Assembly: GCA_025210395.1 (NCBI GenBank) | Contig: JAOARV010000020.1 | Coordinates: 25,318 to 89,317 of the forward strand | Direction of reading: 5' to 3' | From: Marinisporobacter sp. | GTDB lineage: Bacteria > Bacillota > Clostridia > Peptostreptococcales > Thermotaleaceae | Length of the DNA: 64,000 bases | Shown: positions 29,428 to 37,876 of the stretch, piece after piece | Layout: the number at the start of each line of letters is the position of its first letter | How positions within the stretch are numbered: the stretch's first letter is position 1 | The notes under the pieces: generated by a model | What the model saw: only the letters and a program-made list of their open reading frames with translations | Databases searched by the model: none | What the model was told of the DNA's origin: nothing | Program-made: the position numbers and the translations under genes

Positions 29428-30075
29428 ATGTCAACCAAAAAAGTAACCTCCTCTAATAAAACTAGAATCAACAATATGTTAGTTAATCAAGCTTCCCAAA
29501 CCGGTCAAATCCATAGTATTCGGCCCATCCGAAAAATAGAAAAAATTCATAATTACGCCTTTCAATCTTCTAATAATAATTTTTTTGGCTCCTCTCATTT
29601 TTATGAACATTTAAAAAAACTAAAAGAAGAGTACCTTCATTTTTATAGAGCGCAGCAAGAGCTTGAAAATACTTTAAAAAAATTCATTTATTCTACTCAT
29701 AAAGATTTTATTGTCATGATTAAAGAACTTATCTCAAAATACAATAAAGCCATTATCTCTTTACAAGATTTTGATCTTGATTTTAATACGAGCTATTGCA
29801 AAAACATACATGCTATTCTTTTATCTCATGAATCAAATCTAGAAAAAATAGGTATAACCATACAAAAAGATACAACCCTATCTATAGATGAAAGAATCTG
29901 CTTTCATGCTCTAAAAAATAATAAAAATGATATAGCGTTTTTATTCACTAATAAGAATGGATTCATTAAAAAACTTTATTATGCCTTTAAAGAAATTAAA
30001 TTACCTACATATGATAAAAATCCTTATAGTATTTCGTCAAAAGATACACATTTGATTATCGATGAAAGACGCTAA
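29428..30075 (+). CDS. Hypothetical protein
   Basis: 215 residues, not recognised. No membrane segment or signal peptide. The N-terminal 50 residues are Ser/Asn-rich and probably disordered; residues 60-130 look helical (EHLKKLKEEYLHFYRAQQEL). ATG at 29428 behind AAGGGGTG. It is divergent from the methyltransferase and converges with the next gene. The promoter pattern may place it in the sporulation programme (weak). Confidence 0.6.
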   Translation: MSTKKVTSSNKTRINNMLVNQASQTGQIHSIRPIRKIEKIHNYAFQSSNNNFFGSSHFYEHLKKLKEEYLHFYRAQQELENTLKKFIYSTHKDFIVMIKELISKYNKAIISLQDFDLDFNTSYCKNIHAILLSHESNLEKIGITIQKDTTLSIDERICFHALKNNKNDIAFLFTNKNGFIKKLYYAFKEIKLPTYDKNPYSISSKDTHLIIDERR

Positions 30076-30086
30076 TTTTCAGATGT

Positions 30087-30692
30087 TTATTTAGTAATAT
30101 ATTTTATCCTATTATCTAATTCTAAATATATAATATCATATTTATCAAAAACCTTTTTTAAAGACTTTCTTCTTATTTGTCCTAGTATAAAATATTTTTC
30201 TAAATACTCATTTCCTCTTATGATGCTTTTTTCATCATTATATTCTATGCTCAATTTTTCCTCTACTAAGAAGTCTCTCATTATTTTCATTTCATCTAAA
30301 AATAAATAATGATTTTCTATCATATACTCATTACTTTCAATATTAGCCCACTTAAGCATCATCTCATCTATTTCTTTAATATCTTTTGTAAGAAATTCTT
30401 TATTATTTTGACTTATTCTTTTATGGTCTAAATCTATCTTTTCATTTACTAATGTATAAAATCTATCTTCTAGAGGTTGTACTCTTTTTAAATATATAAA
30501 TATTTCTTTCTTTAGTCCCCTGTCCAAGACACTTTTTAAAATACTATTATTGCTACTTACATCTTTTTGTATAACAAACATAAACAATATAATAAAAAAT
30601 ATAAACATCCCAAAAATGATAAGCTTTTTTCTCATTTTTTTCTCTTCATTATTTTCTTTTGAAGGTATTGATTTATGTCTAAATAAATTCAT
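30087..30692 (-). CDS. Hypothetical membrane-anchored protein
   Basis: 201 residues, not recognised. One membrane segment at about 24-43 (LIIFGMFIFFIILFMFVIQ) after a basic N-terminus; the remaining 155 residues are probably extracytoplasmic and helical, with paired stretches such as FYTLVNEKIDLDHKRISQ and MIENHYLFLDEMKIMRD. ATG at 30692 with GAAGGTG six bases upstream. It ends 11 bases from the convergent gene at 30075. Confidence 0.6.
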   Translation of the reverse strand: MNLFRHKSIPSKENNEEKKMRKKLIIFGMFIFFIILFMFVIQKDVSSNNSILKSVLDRGLKKEIFIYLKRVQPLEDRFYTLVNEKIDLDHKRISQNNKEFLTKDIKEIDEMMLKWANIESNEYMIENHYLFLDEMKIMRDFLVEEKLSIEYNDEKSIIRGNEYLEKYFILGQIRRKSLKKVFDKYDIIYLELDNRIKYITK

Positions 30693-30780
30693 TTTTTCAC
30701 CTTCTCTTTTCGTAATCGTCTATATTATTTCTATAAATTTTTATAAAATCCTTCACCCTCTCTATACTTTTATAAAAATA

Positions 30781-30809
30781 AAAATAACGTGAACCAATCA
30801 CGTTATTTT
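30781..30809. terminator. Terminator after the 144-residue gene
   Basis: Perfect 12-base stem AAAATAACGTGA / TCACGTTATTTT around a 5-base loop, T-rich on both flanks. Confidence 0.85.
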
Positions 30810-30812
30810 TTC

Positions 30813-31247
30813 TTAATTTGTCTTTTTTAAATACATGCCATCTCCGACCTTTTTAACCCCATCTATTTCTTGGATCAATTGATCCACAATCAAGTCCATA
30901 TCTTGATATTTTATATTTACTCCTTTTTTCTTTAAGTATTTCATAATCGTCACTAATCGAATAGGATAATCACAAGGATTTTTAAAATAAGGATGTCTTT
31001 CAATCTTTTTTTTGATACTATTTTTATCAATATCAAAAATACGAATTACATTTTCAAAATCATTATTTCCTTCTAATTCACTAATGAGATACTCAATCTT
31101 ACTTATAGGCTTATTATATTCCTTTAAAAGTTTTTTTAAATCCTCCAGAAATTTCAATTCGTTATTTACAGATTCCTCCCTCGTATCTAAATATAAAGGT
31201 ATATCTTCATTACACGAATCTACTAAGTCTGACAATGATATTTGCAT
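30813..31247 (-). CDS. Hypothetical protein
   Basis: 144 residues, not recognised. Acidic and helical in the first half (NELKFLEDLKKLLKEYN), then KKKIERHPYFKNPCDYPIRL and a C-terminal YLKKKGVNIKYQDMDLIVDQ. Soluble. ATG at 31247; the ribosome site GGGGG is 13 bases upstream, longer than usual, so weak translation or another start is possible. It has its own terminator. Confidence 0.5.
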   Translation of the reverse strand: MQISLSDLVDSCNEDIPLYLDTREESVNNELKFLEDLKKLLKEYNKPISKIEYLISELEGNNDFENVIRIFDIDKNSIKKKIERHPYFKNPCDYPIRLVTIMKYLKKKGVNIKYQDMDLIVDQLIQEIDGVKKVGDGMYLKKTN

Positions 31248-31367
31248 AAGCGTTTTTTATCCCCCTTCAAAAGTTAGTCTTCATGAACTATAATTACATA
31301 CTATTTTATAGATTTTATGTTTATCTGTCAATTTTACAATTTGACCTATGGATAGTAATTTTTTCTT

Positions 31368-32288
31368 TTAAATAATATCTTCTAATCCTATAATTTCATC
31401 CTTATAATGTTTCCCTAGATCACCTAAAACAGATTCTATAATTTTTTTCATTTTTGTTCGGTCATTTTCTGAATTACATTCTAATTCCAATCTATTTTTT
31501 TCTACTACCATTTCTGCTACTAATTCCTCTTGATCAAAATATTTAAAATAATGGCTTCCCTCTTCCTCAAAATCCAACTGCATGCCTTTATGTTTTTGTA
31601 ATAGTTCTTTAATATTTTTCACATCATTGATCAAATATATACTTTGCCAAACATTGTATGCATCCTCATTTTCTGTTTCATTTGTTACATCTGCAATGAT
31701 ATCCACATGCTTTTGTAATAAAAGGCTATTCCTTTTTAAAAATTCTTCCCAAGTGGCATATTTGTTTTTTCCTTTGTATTCTTCATACTTAAAAAGTATA
31801 TTTCTTTCTATGCTATTTTTAAACAATTCTGGTATGTATATAGTATTTCCAACAAATATAGCTTTCTTTTCTATTTCTATGATTCTACCAAAAATTAAAT
31901 CTTTACATTTGATCTGTGTATTTTTCCCTAAATGAACACACAACTCTTTTTTAGTAAAAATATCCTCTAATACGCCTTCCTTTTCTTTTATTTCATATAT
32001 ACTTAAAAAAGACTTTATTTTGTTTTGAATAAATTCTTTTTCTTCCTCAGATAATTCTTCTTTCTTTTCTTCATAATATTTTCCAATAAAGGTACTACCA
32101 TCTTTCATCTGATAATCATAAATCAACCAAGAATTAAAATCTATCATCATTTTATCATTAGTAATTTCTTCACCAACATAAGTATCAAAATAAGCTTTTG
32201 CTTCTTCAATATGTTTTTGAAATTCATATTTAGATAAAAATTTTAAAACATTTTCTTCTATACCCATCTCTAAACTTTCAAAATTCAT
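31368..32288 (-). CDS. Conserved hypothetical protein with a SEC-C-associated type domain
   Basis: 306 residues. Residues 45-165 follow the pattern seen in Firmicute proteins that carry SEC-C zinc motifs: DFNSWLIYDYQMKDGSTFIG, then an acidic helix, YEIKEKEG, and a later F-x-R-I-I-x-I segment. The SEC-C Cys/His motif is absent. Function unknown in this family. ATG at 32288 after AAAGGAGAG. Confidence 0.5.
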   Translation of the reverse strand: MNFESLEMGIEENVLKFLSKYEFQKHIEEAKAYFDTYVGEEITNDKMMIDFNSWLIYDYQMKDGSTFIGKYYEEKKEELSEEEKEFIQNKIKSFLSIYEIKEKEGVLEDIFTKKELCVHLGKNTQIKCKDLIFGRIIEIEKKAIFVGNTIYIPELFKNSIERNILFKYEEYKGKNKYATWEEFLKRNSLLLQKHVDIIADVTNETENEDAYNVWQSIYLINDVKNIKELLQKHKGMQLDFEEEGSHYFKYFDQEELVAEMVVEKNRLELECNSENDRTKMKKIIESVLGDLGKHYKDEIIGLEDII

Positions 32289-32409
32289 AAACTTCTCTCC
32301 TTTGTTGTAATCCTAATATCTTCACTTTTAGTATTATATGTCTATTATACCCTAATATCTACTGGCAAATAAAATTTTTCTATATTATAAAACCAGGCTC
32401 AGCCCAGCT

Positions 32410-33006
32410 CTATAATAATTCTTCTGCTTTTTCTAGTTCTAATATATATGAAAGTGCAGGTGCATCTTTATAAAACTCGTCTAATTTCATTTCTTCCCTT
32501 TGCTCTAATGAATATATTCGTCTAAATAATAATACCATATCTTTTTTCTTCAAACTAGAGAAATCAATAGGTGATAAATGTTCACTCATCACCTTTGCTA
32601 ATTCTTCATCTATTTCAAACACATCATAGTCACTTTTTTTAAAGATCTTTCTTATTTTGTTGTTTTCATCTGCCTGTAAGTCTTTAATCACAATAACATA
32701 CAATAAATTAAGCTTTTCAGATATATTCTTGACAAAATTCCCCCACTTTTTAAGACCTTTTGAATTCATTTTCTCATAACTTAAGCCATAATCCTCTAAA
32801 TATCGTAATAATACAAATTTTGCACAATAATTAAAACACGACTTATACAGAAATAATTCACACCATTTTTCATCATCTATATCCATGTTTAATCGACTAT
32901 CTATTCTCATCTTTTTTAACATTCCTCTATTTTCATATTCATATTTTATGATAAAAATCTGAATAAATGATTTCAATCCCTGATATATTTTATTGATTTT
33001 ATCCAT
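32410..33006 (-). CDS. Hypothetical protein resembling the helical N-terminal module of Eco57I-type methylases
   Basis: 198 residues. The stretch CAKFVLLRYLEDYGLSYEKM and the later ID-x8-MSEHL segment resemble the helical domain found before the catalytic domain in Eco57I/PglX-type methylases. No catalytic motif follows, so it is either a stand-alone domain, a remnant, or a false likeness. ATG at 33006, nine bases after AAGGGAG, is preferred to the ATG three codons upstream, which touches the site. Confidence 0.5.
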   Translation of the reverse strand: MDKINKIYQGLKSFIQIFIIKYEYENRGMLKKMRIDSRLNMDIDDEKWCELFLYKSCFNYCAKFVLLRYLEDYGLSYEKMNSKGLKKWGNFVKNISEKLNLLYVIVIKDLQADENNKIRKIFKKSDYDVFEIDEELAKVMSEHLSPIDFSSLKKKDMVLLFRRIYSLEQREEMKLDEFYKDAPALSYILELEKAEELL

Positions 33007-33101
33007 AAATTTCATCTCCCTTAAATAATGTAACTCTTACTACATAGTATTCAGCCTGTCTATATTAGTTGTCTTTTTTATCTTAGATTTATCAAATACA
33101 A

Positions 33102-33128
33102 ATAATTCATCTAACCTGTACATATACT
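33102..33128 (+). promoter_or_regulatory. Possible sigma-E-like promoter of the 330-residue gene
   Basis: ATA (33102-33104), 16-base spacer, CATATACT (33121-33128): one mismatch to CATACAnT. AT-rich context lowers confidence. Confidence 0.35.
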
Positions 33129-33146
33129 TAATTGAGGTGATATAAA

Positions 33147-34139
33147 ATGATAAAAAAACTTTTTACTTTCCTAATAATTATTCTCTTATTGTTTACAACA
33201 CTTACGTTAAATGAATTTTTTAATAACAATCAATACATATCTACTTTTAAAACTTTTGTAGTTCCCGATCTTAAAATTTCAAATAAACTCCTAGAGGATT
33301 ATTATAGTACTAACAATGCACGTCATAAAAAAGCATCTGAATCAATCATCCTAACGACACTGAAAAACTTAAAATACAATCAATGGATTGAGTATATAGA
33401 CTACATTGATTTAATATTATATAAATCAGATGTCTTACCTTCTAGTGGAGAAGAATTAATTGTTGTCCTTAATCTATCAAAAGATACTTCTGTCATTGCT
33501 ATATATTCATCTGTTAATGGTGAATATATATTTACAAATAAAATTGAAAATATCCTGCCTATTCAAAGTATTAAATTTCTACCTATTCCTGAATTAGGCT
33601 ATAATTTATTGATCACAGATCAATTATTAGATGAACGATTAGGCGCATTTTTTTTAGAAAATTTTGTAGAAATTTTTCTTTATACGGATGATACTTTCAA
33701 AAGTGTATTCAAAAAAACAAAATATAAGGAAGAAATATATAATGCTGCTTGGATCAATCCTAAAGCATCCTCGAATGAATGGATAAAAATTATAGAAAAT
33801 AATAACATTACCTTTGATCAAAAACAAAAATTGTCTATAGCCGTTTCTATAAACAGACAAAAATTTGAAGCTATAAAGAAAACTTTCCCTTCCGAAGAAG
33901 ATTTCAAGCTTACTGAAGAAATCATCACTCAAGAAAACTATTATTGGAATCCAAGCTACCAAACTTTTATTATGCAAGAAGGAATGATTAAAAACTCAAC
34001 AACCTCTATTGCTATTGTTGATGACACCAATCATTGGTTAGAATCTTTCTTAGGTTTTCCCTCTAACAACTACAAAATTATCACAAAAGATGGAAAAATA
34101 TTTTATTTAGACAAACAATTTATATCTATTCATCAATAA
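33147..34139 (+). CDS. Hypothetical membrane-anchored or secreted protein
   Basis: 330 residues, not recognised. A basic start and a hydrophobic segment (4-22, KLFTFLIIILLLFTTLTL) act as a signal anchor with no lipobox. The rest, probably outside the membrane, has alternating beta-like segments, e.g. ELIVVLNLSKDTSVIAIYSS. ATG at 33147 behind GAGGTGAT. Terminator directly after the stop. Confidence 0.6.
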   Translation: MIKKLFTFLIIILLLFTTLTLNEFFNNNQYISTFKTFVVPDLKISNKLLEDYYSTNNARHKKASESIILTTLKNLKYNQWIEYIDYIDLILYKSDVLPSSGEELIVVLNLSKDTSVIAIYSSVNGEYIFTNKIENILPIQSIKFLPIPELGYNLLITDQLLDERLGAFFLENFVEIFLYTDDTFKSVFKKTKYKEEIYNAAWINPKASSNEWIKIIENNNITFDQKQKLSIAVSINRQKFEAIKKTFPSEEDFKLTEEIITQENYYWNPSYQTFIMQEGMIKNSTTSIAIVDDTNHWLESFLGFPSNNYKIITKDGKIFYLDKQFISIHQ

Positions 34140-34144
34140 TATCT

Positions 34145-34174
34145 AAAGAAGATGGAAATCATCTTCTTTTTTTT
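34145..34174 (+). terminator. Terminator after the 330-residue gene
   Basis: Perfect stem AAAGAAGATG / CATCTTCTTT, 5-base loop, followed by five T. Confidence 0.85.
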
Positions 34175-34242
34175 GCAGGATTTTACTTATATATATAGAA
34201 AATACTACTTATACACAACATAATTCGGAAGGACTGATCTTA

Positions 34243-35445
34243 TTGACGAAAAAATTATTCTATGACAATGTATATCAAAAAGAATTTACTGCAAATATTC
34301 TTACGTTAAACAAAATAGATGAAAAATTTCATATTGAATTAAATCAAACAGCCTTTTATCCTGAAGGAGGAGGACAGCCCTGTGATCAGGGAAATATTGA
34401 AAATATCCAAGTCTCCTATGTATATGAACAAAACAACAAAATTTATCATGTAATAGATAAGGAACCCCCTAAACTTCATCTTTTAAAATGTTCCATCGAT
34501 TGGCAACGACGTTTTGACCATATGCAGCAACACCTAGGTCAACATATTTTATCCGCTTGCTTTCATGAACTATTAGATGCTCAAACTGTTGGATTTCATT
34601 TAGGCGATGAATTTGTAACCATAGATATTTCATTAAATACTATCTCAAATACTCAACTTAAAAGAATTGAATACTTTGCCAATCAAGTAGTTTTCAATAA
34701 TCTTCATGTAAAACAAGTCTATCCAACAGCCTCAAAGCTTTCAAAGCTTCCTGTAAGAAAAGCTCCTACAGTCACTGAAAACATTCGAATTATTGAAATA
34801 GATGAATTTGATTTTTCTCCTTGTGGTGGAACACACCCCGTTCACACGGGAGAAGTGGGTCTGATTAAAATTAGAAAATGTGAAAAAGTCAGAGGGAATA
34901 CTCGTATCGAATTTGTTTGTGGTAATCGTGCTCTTAAGGACTTTTATTGGAAAAATAATCATATTAATGCAATATCGAACCTATTATCTGTAAAAGACAT
35001 AGATACTTTTGACAATGTAGAAAGAATATATGCTGATTATACTTTACAGAAAAAGAAAATCAAAAATTTAAAAGAACAACTTTTAGATTTTGAGTCTTTA
35101 ACACTACATCAAAATGCTTATACACTTAATGATACTAAAATAATTAATAAAGTATTTGATGATAGGGATTTTGGAGAACTAAGAACATTAGCAGCAAAAC
35201 TAGTCTCACACCCTAATACCATTGTCCTTTTAGGTTCAAGAAATGAAAAAGCACAAATCATCTTAAGCTGTTCTAATGAAATGAATATAGAAATGAATAA
35301 AATATTTAAAGAGGTCTGCCCTATCATTAATGGACGTGGGGGTGGAAATGCCCATACAGCTCAAGGTGGAGGAGATGATTTATCTAAAATTGAAGAATCT
35401 TTAAAAACAGCTGAAGATATTATTAAAAATCAATATTTAACATAA
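34243..35445 (+). CDS. Alanyl-tRNA editing protein with DHHA1 domain (AlaX-L type)
   Basis: 400 residues. N-terminal beta barrel with FYPEGGGQPCDQG; editing domain with the zinc ligands in HMQQHLGQHIL and CGGTHPVHTGEVGLIKI; C-terminal coiled coil and DHHA1 domain with GRGGGNAHTAQGGG. This is alanyl-tRNA synthetase without its catalytic part: it hydrolyses Ser-tRNA(Ala) or Gly-tRNA(Ala) in trans. Start TTG at 34243 after GGAAGGA. Single gene on plus, next to the restored end of the split ATPase gene. Confidence 0.9.
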   Translation: MTKKLFYDNVYQKEFTANILTLNKIDEKFHIELNQTAFYPEGGGQPCDQGNIENIQVSYVYEQNNKIYHVIDKEPPKLHLLKCSIDWQRRFDHMQQHLGQHILSACFHELLDAQTVGFHLGDEFVTIDISLNTISNTQLKRIEYFANQVVFNNLHVKQVYPTASKLSKLPVRKAPTVTENIRIIEIDEFDFSPCGGTHPVHTGEVGLIKIRKCEKVRGNTRIEFVCGNRALKDFYWKNNHINAISNLLSVKDIDTFDNVERIYADYTLQKKKIKNLKEQLLDFESLTLHQNAYTLNDTKIINKVFDDRDFGELRTLAAKLVSHPNTIVLLGSRNEKAQIILSCSNEMNIEMNKIFKEVCPIINGRGGGNAHTAQGGGDDLSKIEESLKTAEDIIKNQYLT

Positions 35446-35483
35446 AAAAATTCGCATTATACTGCCGCATATGCTCATTTCGC

Positions 35484-35521
35484 AAGTTTTATTACAAAAC
35501 TATTCTTTTGTAATAAAACTT
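35484..35521. repeat. Long perfect hairpin in a gene-free stretch
   Basis: AAGTTTTATTACAAAA (35484-35499) pairs perfectly with 35506-35521 around a 6-base loop. No T run follows on either strand, so it is not a plain terminator. The stretch 35446-35788 otherwise holds one terminator and one isolated TTATCCACA, which fits a DnaA box but is alone. Confidence 0.5.
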
Positions 35522-35601
35522 ACTCAAGGTAGTCAAACATTTGATTTTTCAATCATAAGTTATCCACAAATTCTAAATTTTATAATTTCCTAGCAAATAA
35601 A

Positions 35602-35637
35602 AAAGAAAAGTGCCCTAAGGACACTTTTCTTTTTTTC
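35602..35637. terminator. Terminator between alaX and the split ATPase gene
   Basis: Stem AAAGAAAAGTGxCC / GGxCACTTTTCTTT with a short loop and T run on plus; A/T-rich on minus as well. It can end transcription from either side. Confidence 0.75.
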
Positions 35638-35788
35638 TACCCCACATATGCTTGGAAAATGATCTTACTTACAATTATTAATTATATAGAAAGAAAGAAC
35701 ATACTGCAATAGTATTTTTGATTTTTTTTCTTTACGCCTTAGATTATACATGAATTTCATAAAAAAAGGACTTTCTAGTACTAATTTT

Positions 35789-36607
35789 TTAACCCTTCAC
35801 TTCTTTTTCATATTCTAATATTCTATTCATAATCTTTTCTTTTAATTGATCTATTCCTTCAAAATTCATATTCGAAACATAGAACTTTTCAAGTTCATCA
35901 TGAGCTTTTTTAGCCTTTGCTATATTAGAAAGACCTGCCTTCATTAACTTTTCCATCATTACTTGATCTTCCTTTAAAAAACTTTCCTTTTCAGTTAAAA
36001 ATACTTTATCTATAAAAGCATCAACAGAGATCTTCTTATAGTTTGTATCCGCATATTTATTACTAGCTGTAATAGCCACATTTAGTTCTGGTATAAGCAA
36101 GGCTTCAATATTTTTTTCATCTAATGGCTCATGATACGCTTCCATATGAAGCCCCTTTTTAATTCCTTCATTAACCATCTCTTCTAAAAAATTAGATATC
36201 CCTTTTATATAAGATCCTTCTATATAATATATCTTTTTCATTTTTCCAATAATCGTTTCATAATGATCTACTACTCCATTTGGAGATAATGCACTACCAA
36301 ATAAATGACGAACCTTCCCCTGTTTTTCTGTATCCTCTAATGTACTAAATATTTCTTTTTTTAATCCTGTTACCTCTTTATGAAATTTTCCTCTATCAAG
36401 AGCTTCTTCATAAATGATTTCCATATCATCTCTTACAGCTTTTGCTGCAGCAAAATATCTATAGGCTCTCTTGAAAAGTTTTCCGATTTTATCTGTAATT
36501 TTTATAATTTCACTTTTACTTTTTCTTATTCCTTCTTCATTCCAAAATTTTCCAAAATTAAGGATCTCATCTACAGCTCCTGGATGTTTAGGATCCACTA
36601 TATGAGT
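35789..36607 (-). CDS. Split P-loop ATPase gene (PRK06851-like), 3' part of 272 codons
   Basis: In frame from 36607: THIVDPKHPGAVDEILNF and onward, then a second copy of the fold with VRHLFGSALSPNGVVDHYET, matching the arrangement in the N-terminal part (IKKIFPGGNTAKGFYSYYDY). The second P-loop is degenerate (EGSYIKGIS in place of GxxGxGKS). There is no ribosome site; a GTG at 36598 is not a credible start. The missing first 94 codons lie at 53108-53389. The frame joins cleanly as DGTAP-THIVDP when the 16.5-kb element is removed. By itself this part should be silent. Confidence 0.88.
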   Translation of the reverse strand, partial: THIVDPKHPGAVDEILNFGKFWNEEGIRKSKSEIIKITDKIGKLFKRAYRYFAAAKAVRDDMEIIYEEALDRGKFHKEVTGLKKEIFSTLEDTEKQGKVRHLFGSALSPNGVVDHYETIIGKMKKIYYIEGSYIKGISNFLEEMVNEGIKKGLHMEAYHEPLDEKNIEALLIPELNVAITASNKYADTNYKKISVDAFIDKVFLTEKESFLKEDQVMMEKLMKAGLSNIAKAKKAHDELEKFYVSNMNFEGIDQLKEKIMNRILEYEKEVKG

Positions 36608-36610
36608 AGG
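36608..36610. other. Attachment core, left junction
   Basis: Minus strand GGACGCCT^ACTCATATAG: element to the left of the break, host codons (ACT CAT ATA GTG) to the right. The shared triplet is CCT. Confidence 0.75.
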
Positions 36611-36639
36611 CGTCCTTTAAACACAATCCATCATGCTTA

Positions 36640-36672
36640 AAAGGAAAAGACAGTCCCTTTCTTGACTGTCCA
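36640..36672 (-). terminator. Terminator of the element's catabolic operon
   Basis: Stem GACAGTC / GACTGTC, 8-base loop, followed on minus by TTTTCCTTTT. It stops the operon just inside the element boundary. Confidence 0.75.
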
Positions 36673-36685
36673 TTTATTATAACTT

Positions 36686-37876
36686 TTACTCCTCATTCAA
36701 AAGAGCTAATATTGTATTAACCTGCATGATTATCCCTATTTTCATACAATCTTCATCTACCATAAACTGCTTATTATGGAGGGATGCCACTATTCCTTTT
36801 TCCTCATTTCTACAACCTAAATGAAAAAAAGCAGATGGAACTTTGTCAGCAAAGTACGAAAAATCTTCTCCTCCCATACTAGGGAACTCTTTATAAACGA
36901 TGTTCTCCTCTCCTAATATCTTTATTGCTACATCTCTCATTACATCAACAACATAATCATCATTGATCAGTGCAATATAACCATCTTTAAATGCTACCTC
37001 TGCACTTCCTCCTAATCCTAGAGAAACATTTTCTGCTATTCTTTTAATTTTTTCTTTTGCAGCTACTCTACTTTGAGTAGCAAGTGTTCTTAATGTACCC
37101 TCTAAAATTACTTTATCCGTAATAATATTTGCTTTTTCTCCACCGTATATTTTACCAAAAGTTAATACGACTGAGTCTAGTGGCGAAACATTTCTACTCA
37201 CAAGAGTTTGTAAGCTTGTAATCACATGCCCTGCAATAACAATAGCATCTACTGCCTTGTCTGGATAAGCAGCATGCCCTGATTTTCCATTTATAGTGAT
37301 TTTAACACTCCCTGAATTCCCATTAAGCTTTCCATACTTTAACTCTACTTTGCCTACATCAACATTTGGCATTACATGTAAACCTATTACATGATCTACT
37401 TTAGGATTTTCTAAGCATCCATCCTTAATCATTCTATCAGCTCCACCAATTGCTTCTTCCGCAGGCTGAAAAAATAGTTTAACATTTCCCTTTAACTCAT
37501 TTTCCATTTCTTTCAATAGTTTACCTGCACTAAGAAGAATGGCCGTATGAACATCATGTCCACAAGCATGCATGACTCCATCATTAACAGAACCATAATC
37601 ATAATCAGCTATTTCTTTGATAGGAAGTGCATCTATATCCGCCCTAATTGCTATGGTTTTTCCTGTACCTTTTTTTCCTCTTATTATTCCTACAATCCCC
37701 GTATCTGCAATTCCAGTTTCATATTCTATACCCCATTGGTCAAGATACTGGCAGATCTTCTTCCCAGTTCTTATTTCTTTTCCACTTAATTCTGGATGTT
37801 TATGAAAATCTCTACGAATTGAAACAATCTCTTCAAAAATTTCTTCTACTCTATCTTTTATATTCAACGCTTTCAT
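36686..37876 (-). CDS. M20-family amidohydrolase (N-acyl amino acid or peptide deacylase)
   Basis: 396 residues of the M20D family. Metal site HACGHDVHTAILLSAGKLL, the glutamate in QPAEEAIGGADRM, and the late GGEDFSYFADKVPSAFFHLG. Cytoplasmic di-zinc hydrolase of amide bonds such as N-acyl amino acids or dipeptides. Last gene of the operon; its start overlaps the racemase end by about 26 bases, so they are translationally coupled. ATG 37876 with GGGGAGA directly upstream, or TTG 37867 with better spacing. Probably finishes breakdown of imported compounds (inference). Confidence 0.85.
   Translation of the reverse strand: MKALNIKDRVEEIFEEIVSIRRDFHKHPELSGKEIRTGKKICQYLDQWGIEYETGIADTGIVGIIRGKKGTGKTIAIRADIDALPIKEIADYDYGSVNDGVMHACGHDVHTAILLSAGKLLKEMENELKGNVKLFFQPAEEAIGGADRMIKDGCLENPKVDHVIGLHVMPNVDVGKVELKYGKLNGNSGSVKITINGKSGHAAYPDKAVDAIVIAGHVITSLQTLVSRNVSPLDSVVLTFGKIYGGEKANIITDKVILEGTLRTLATQSRVAAKEKIKRIAENVSLGLGGSAEVAFKDGYIALINDDYVVDVMRDVAIKILGEENIVYKEFPSMGGEDFSYFADKVPSAFFHLGCRNEEKGIVASLHNKQFMVDEDCMKIGIIMQVNTILALLNEE

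Noticed and set aside
35560..35568. TTATCCACA matching a DnaA box
   Set aside because: Only one copy, no AT-rich unwinding region or dnaA/dnaN nearby, so not an origin.
35789..36598. The 3' part of the ATPase gene as an independent gene starting at GTG 36598
   Set aside because: No ribosome site, the family pattern continues upstream of this codon, and the matching 5' part exists at the other element edge.
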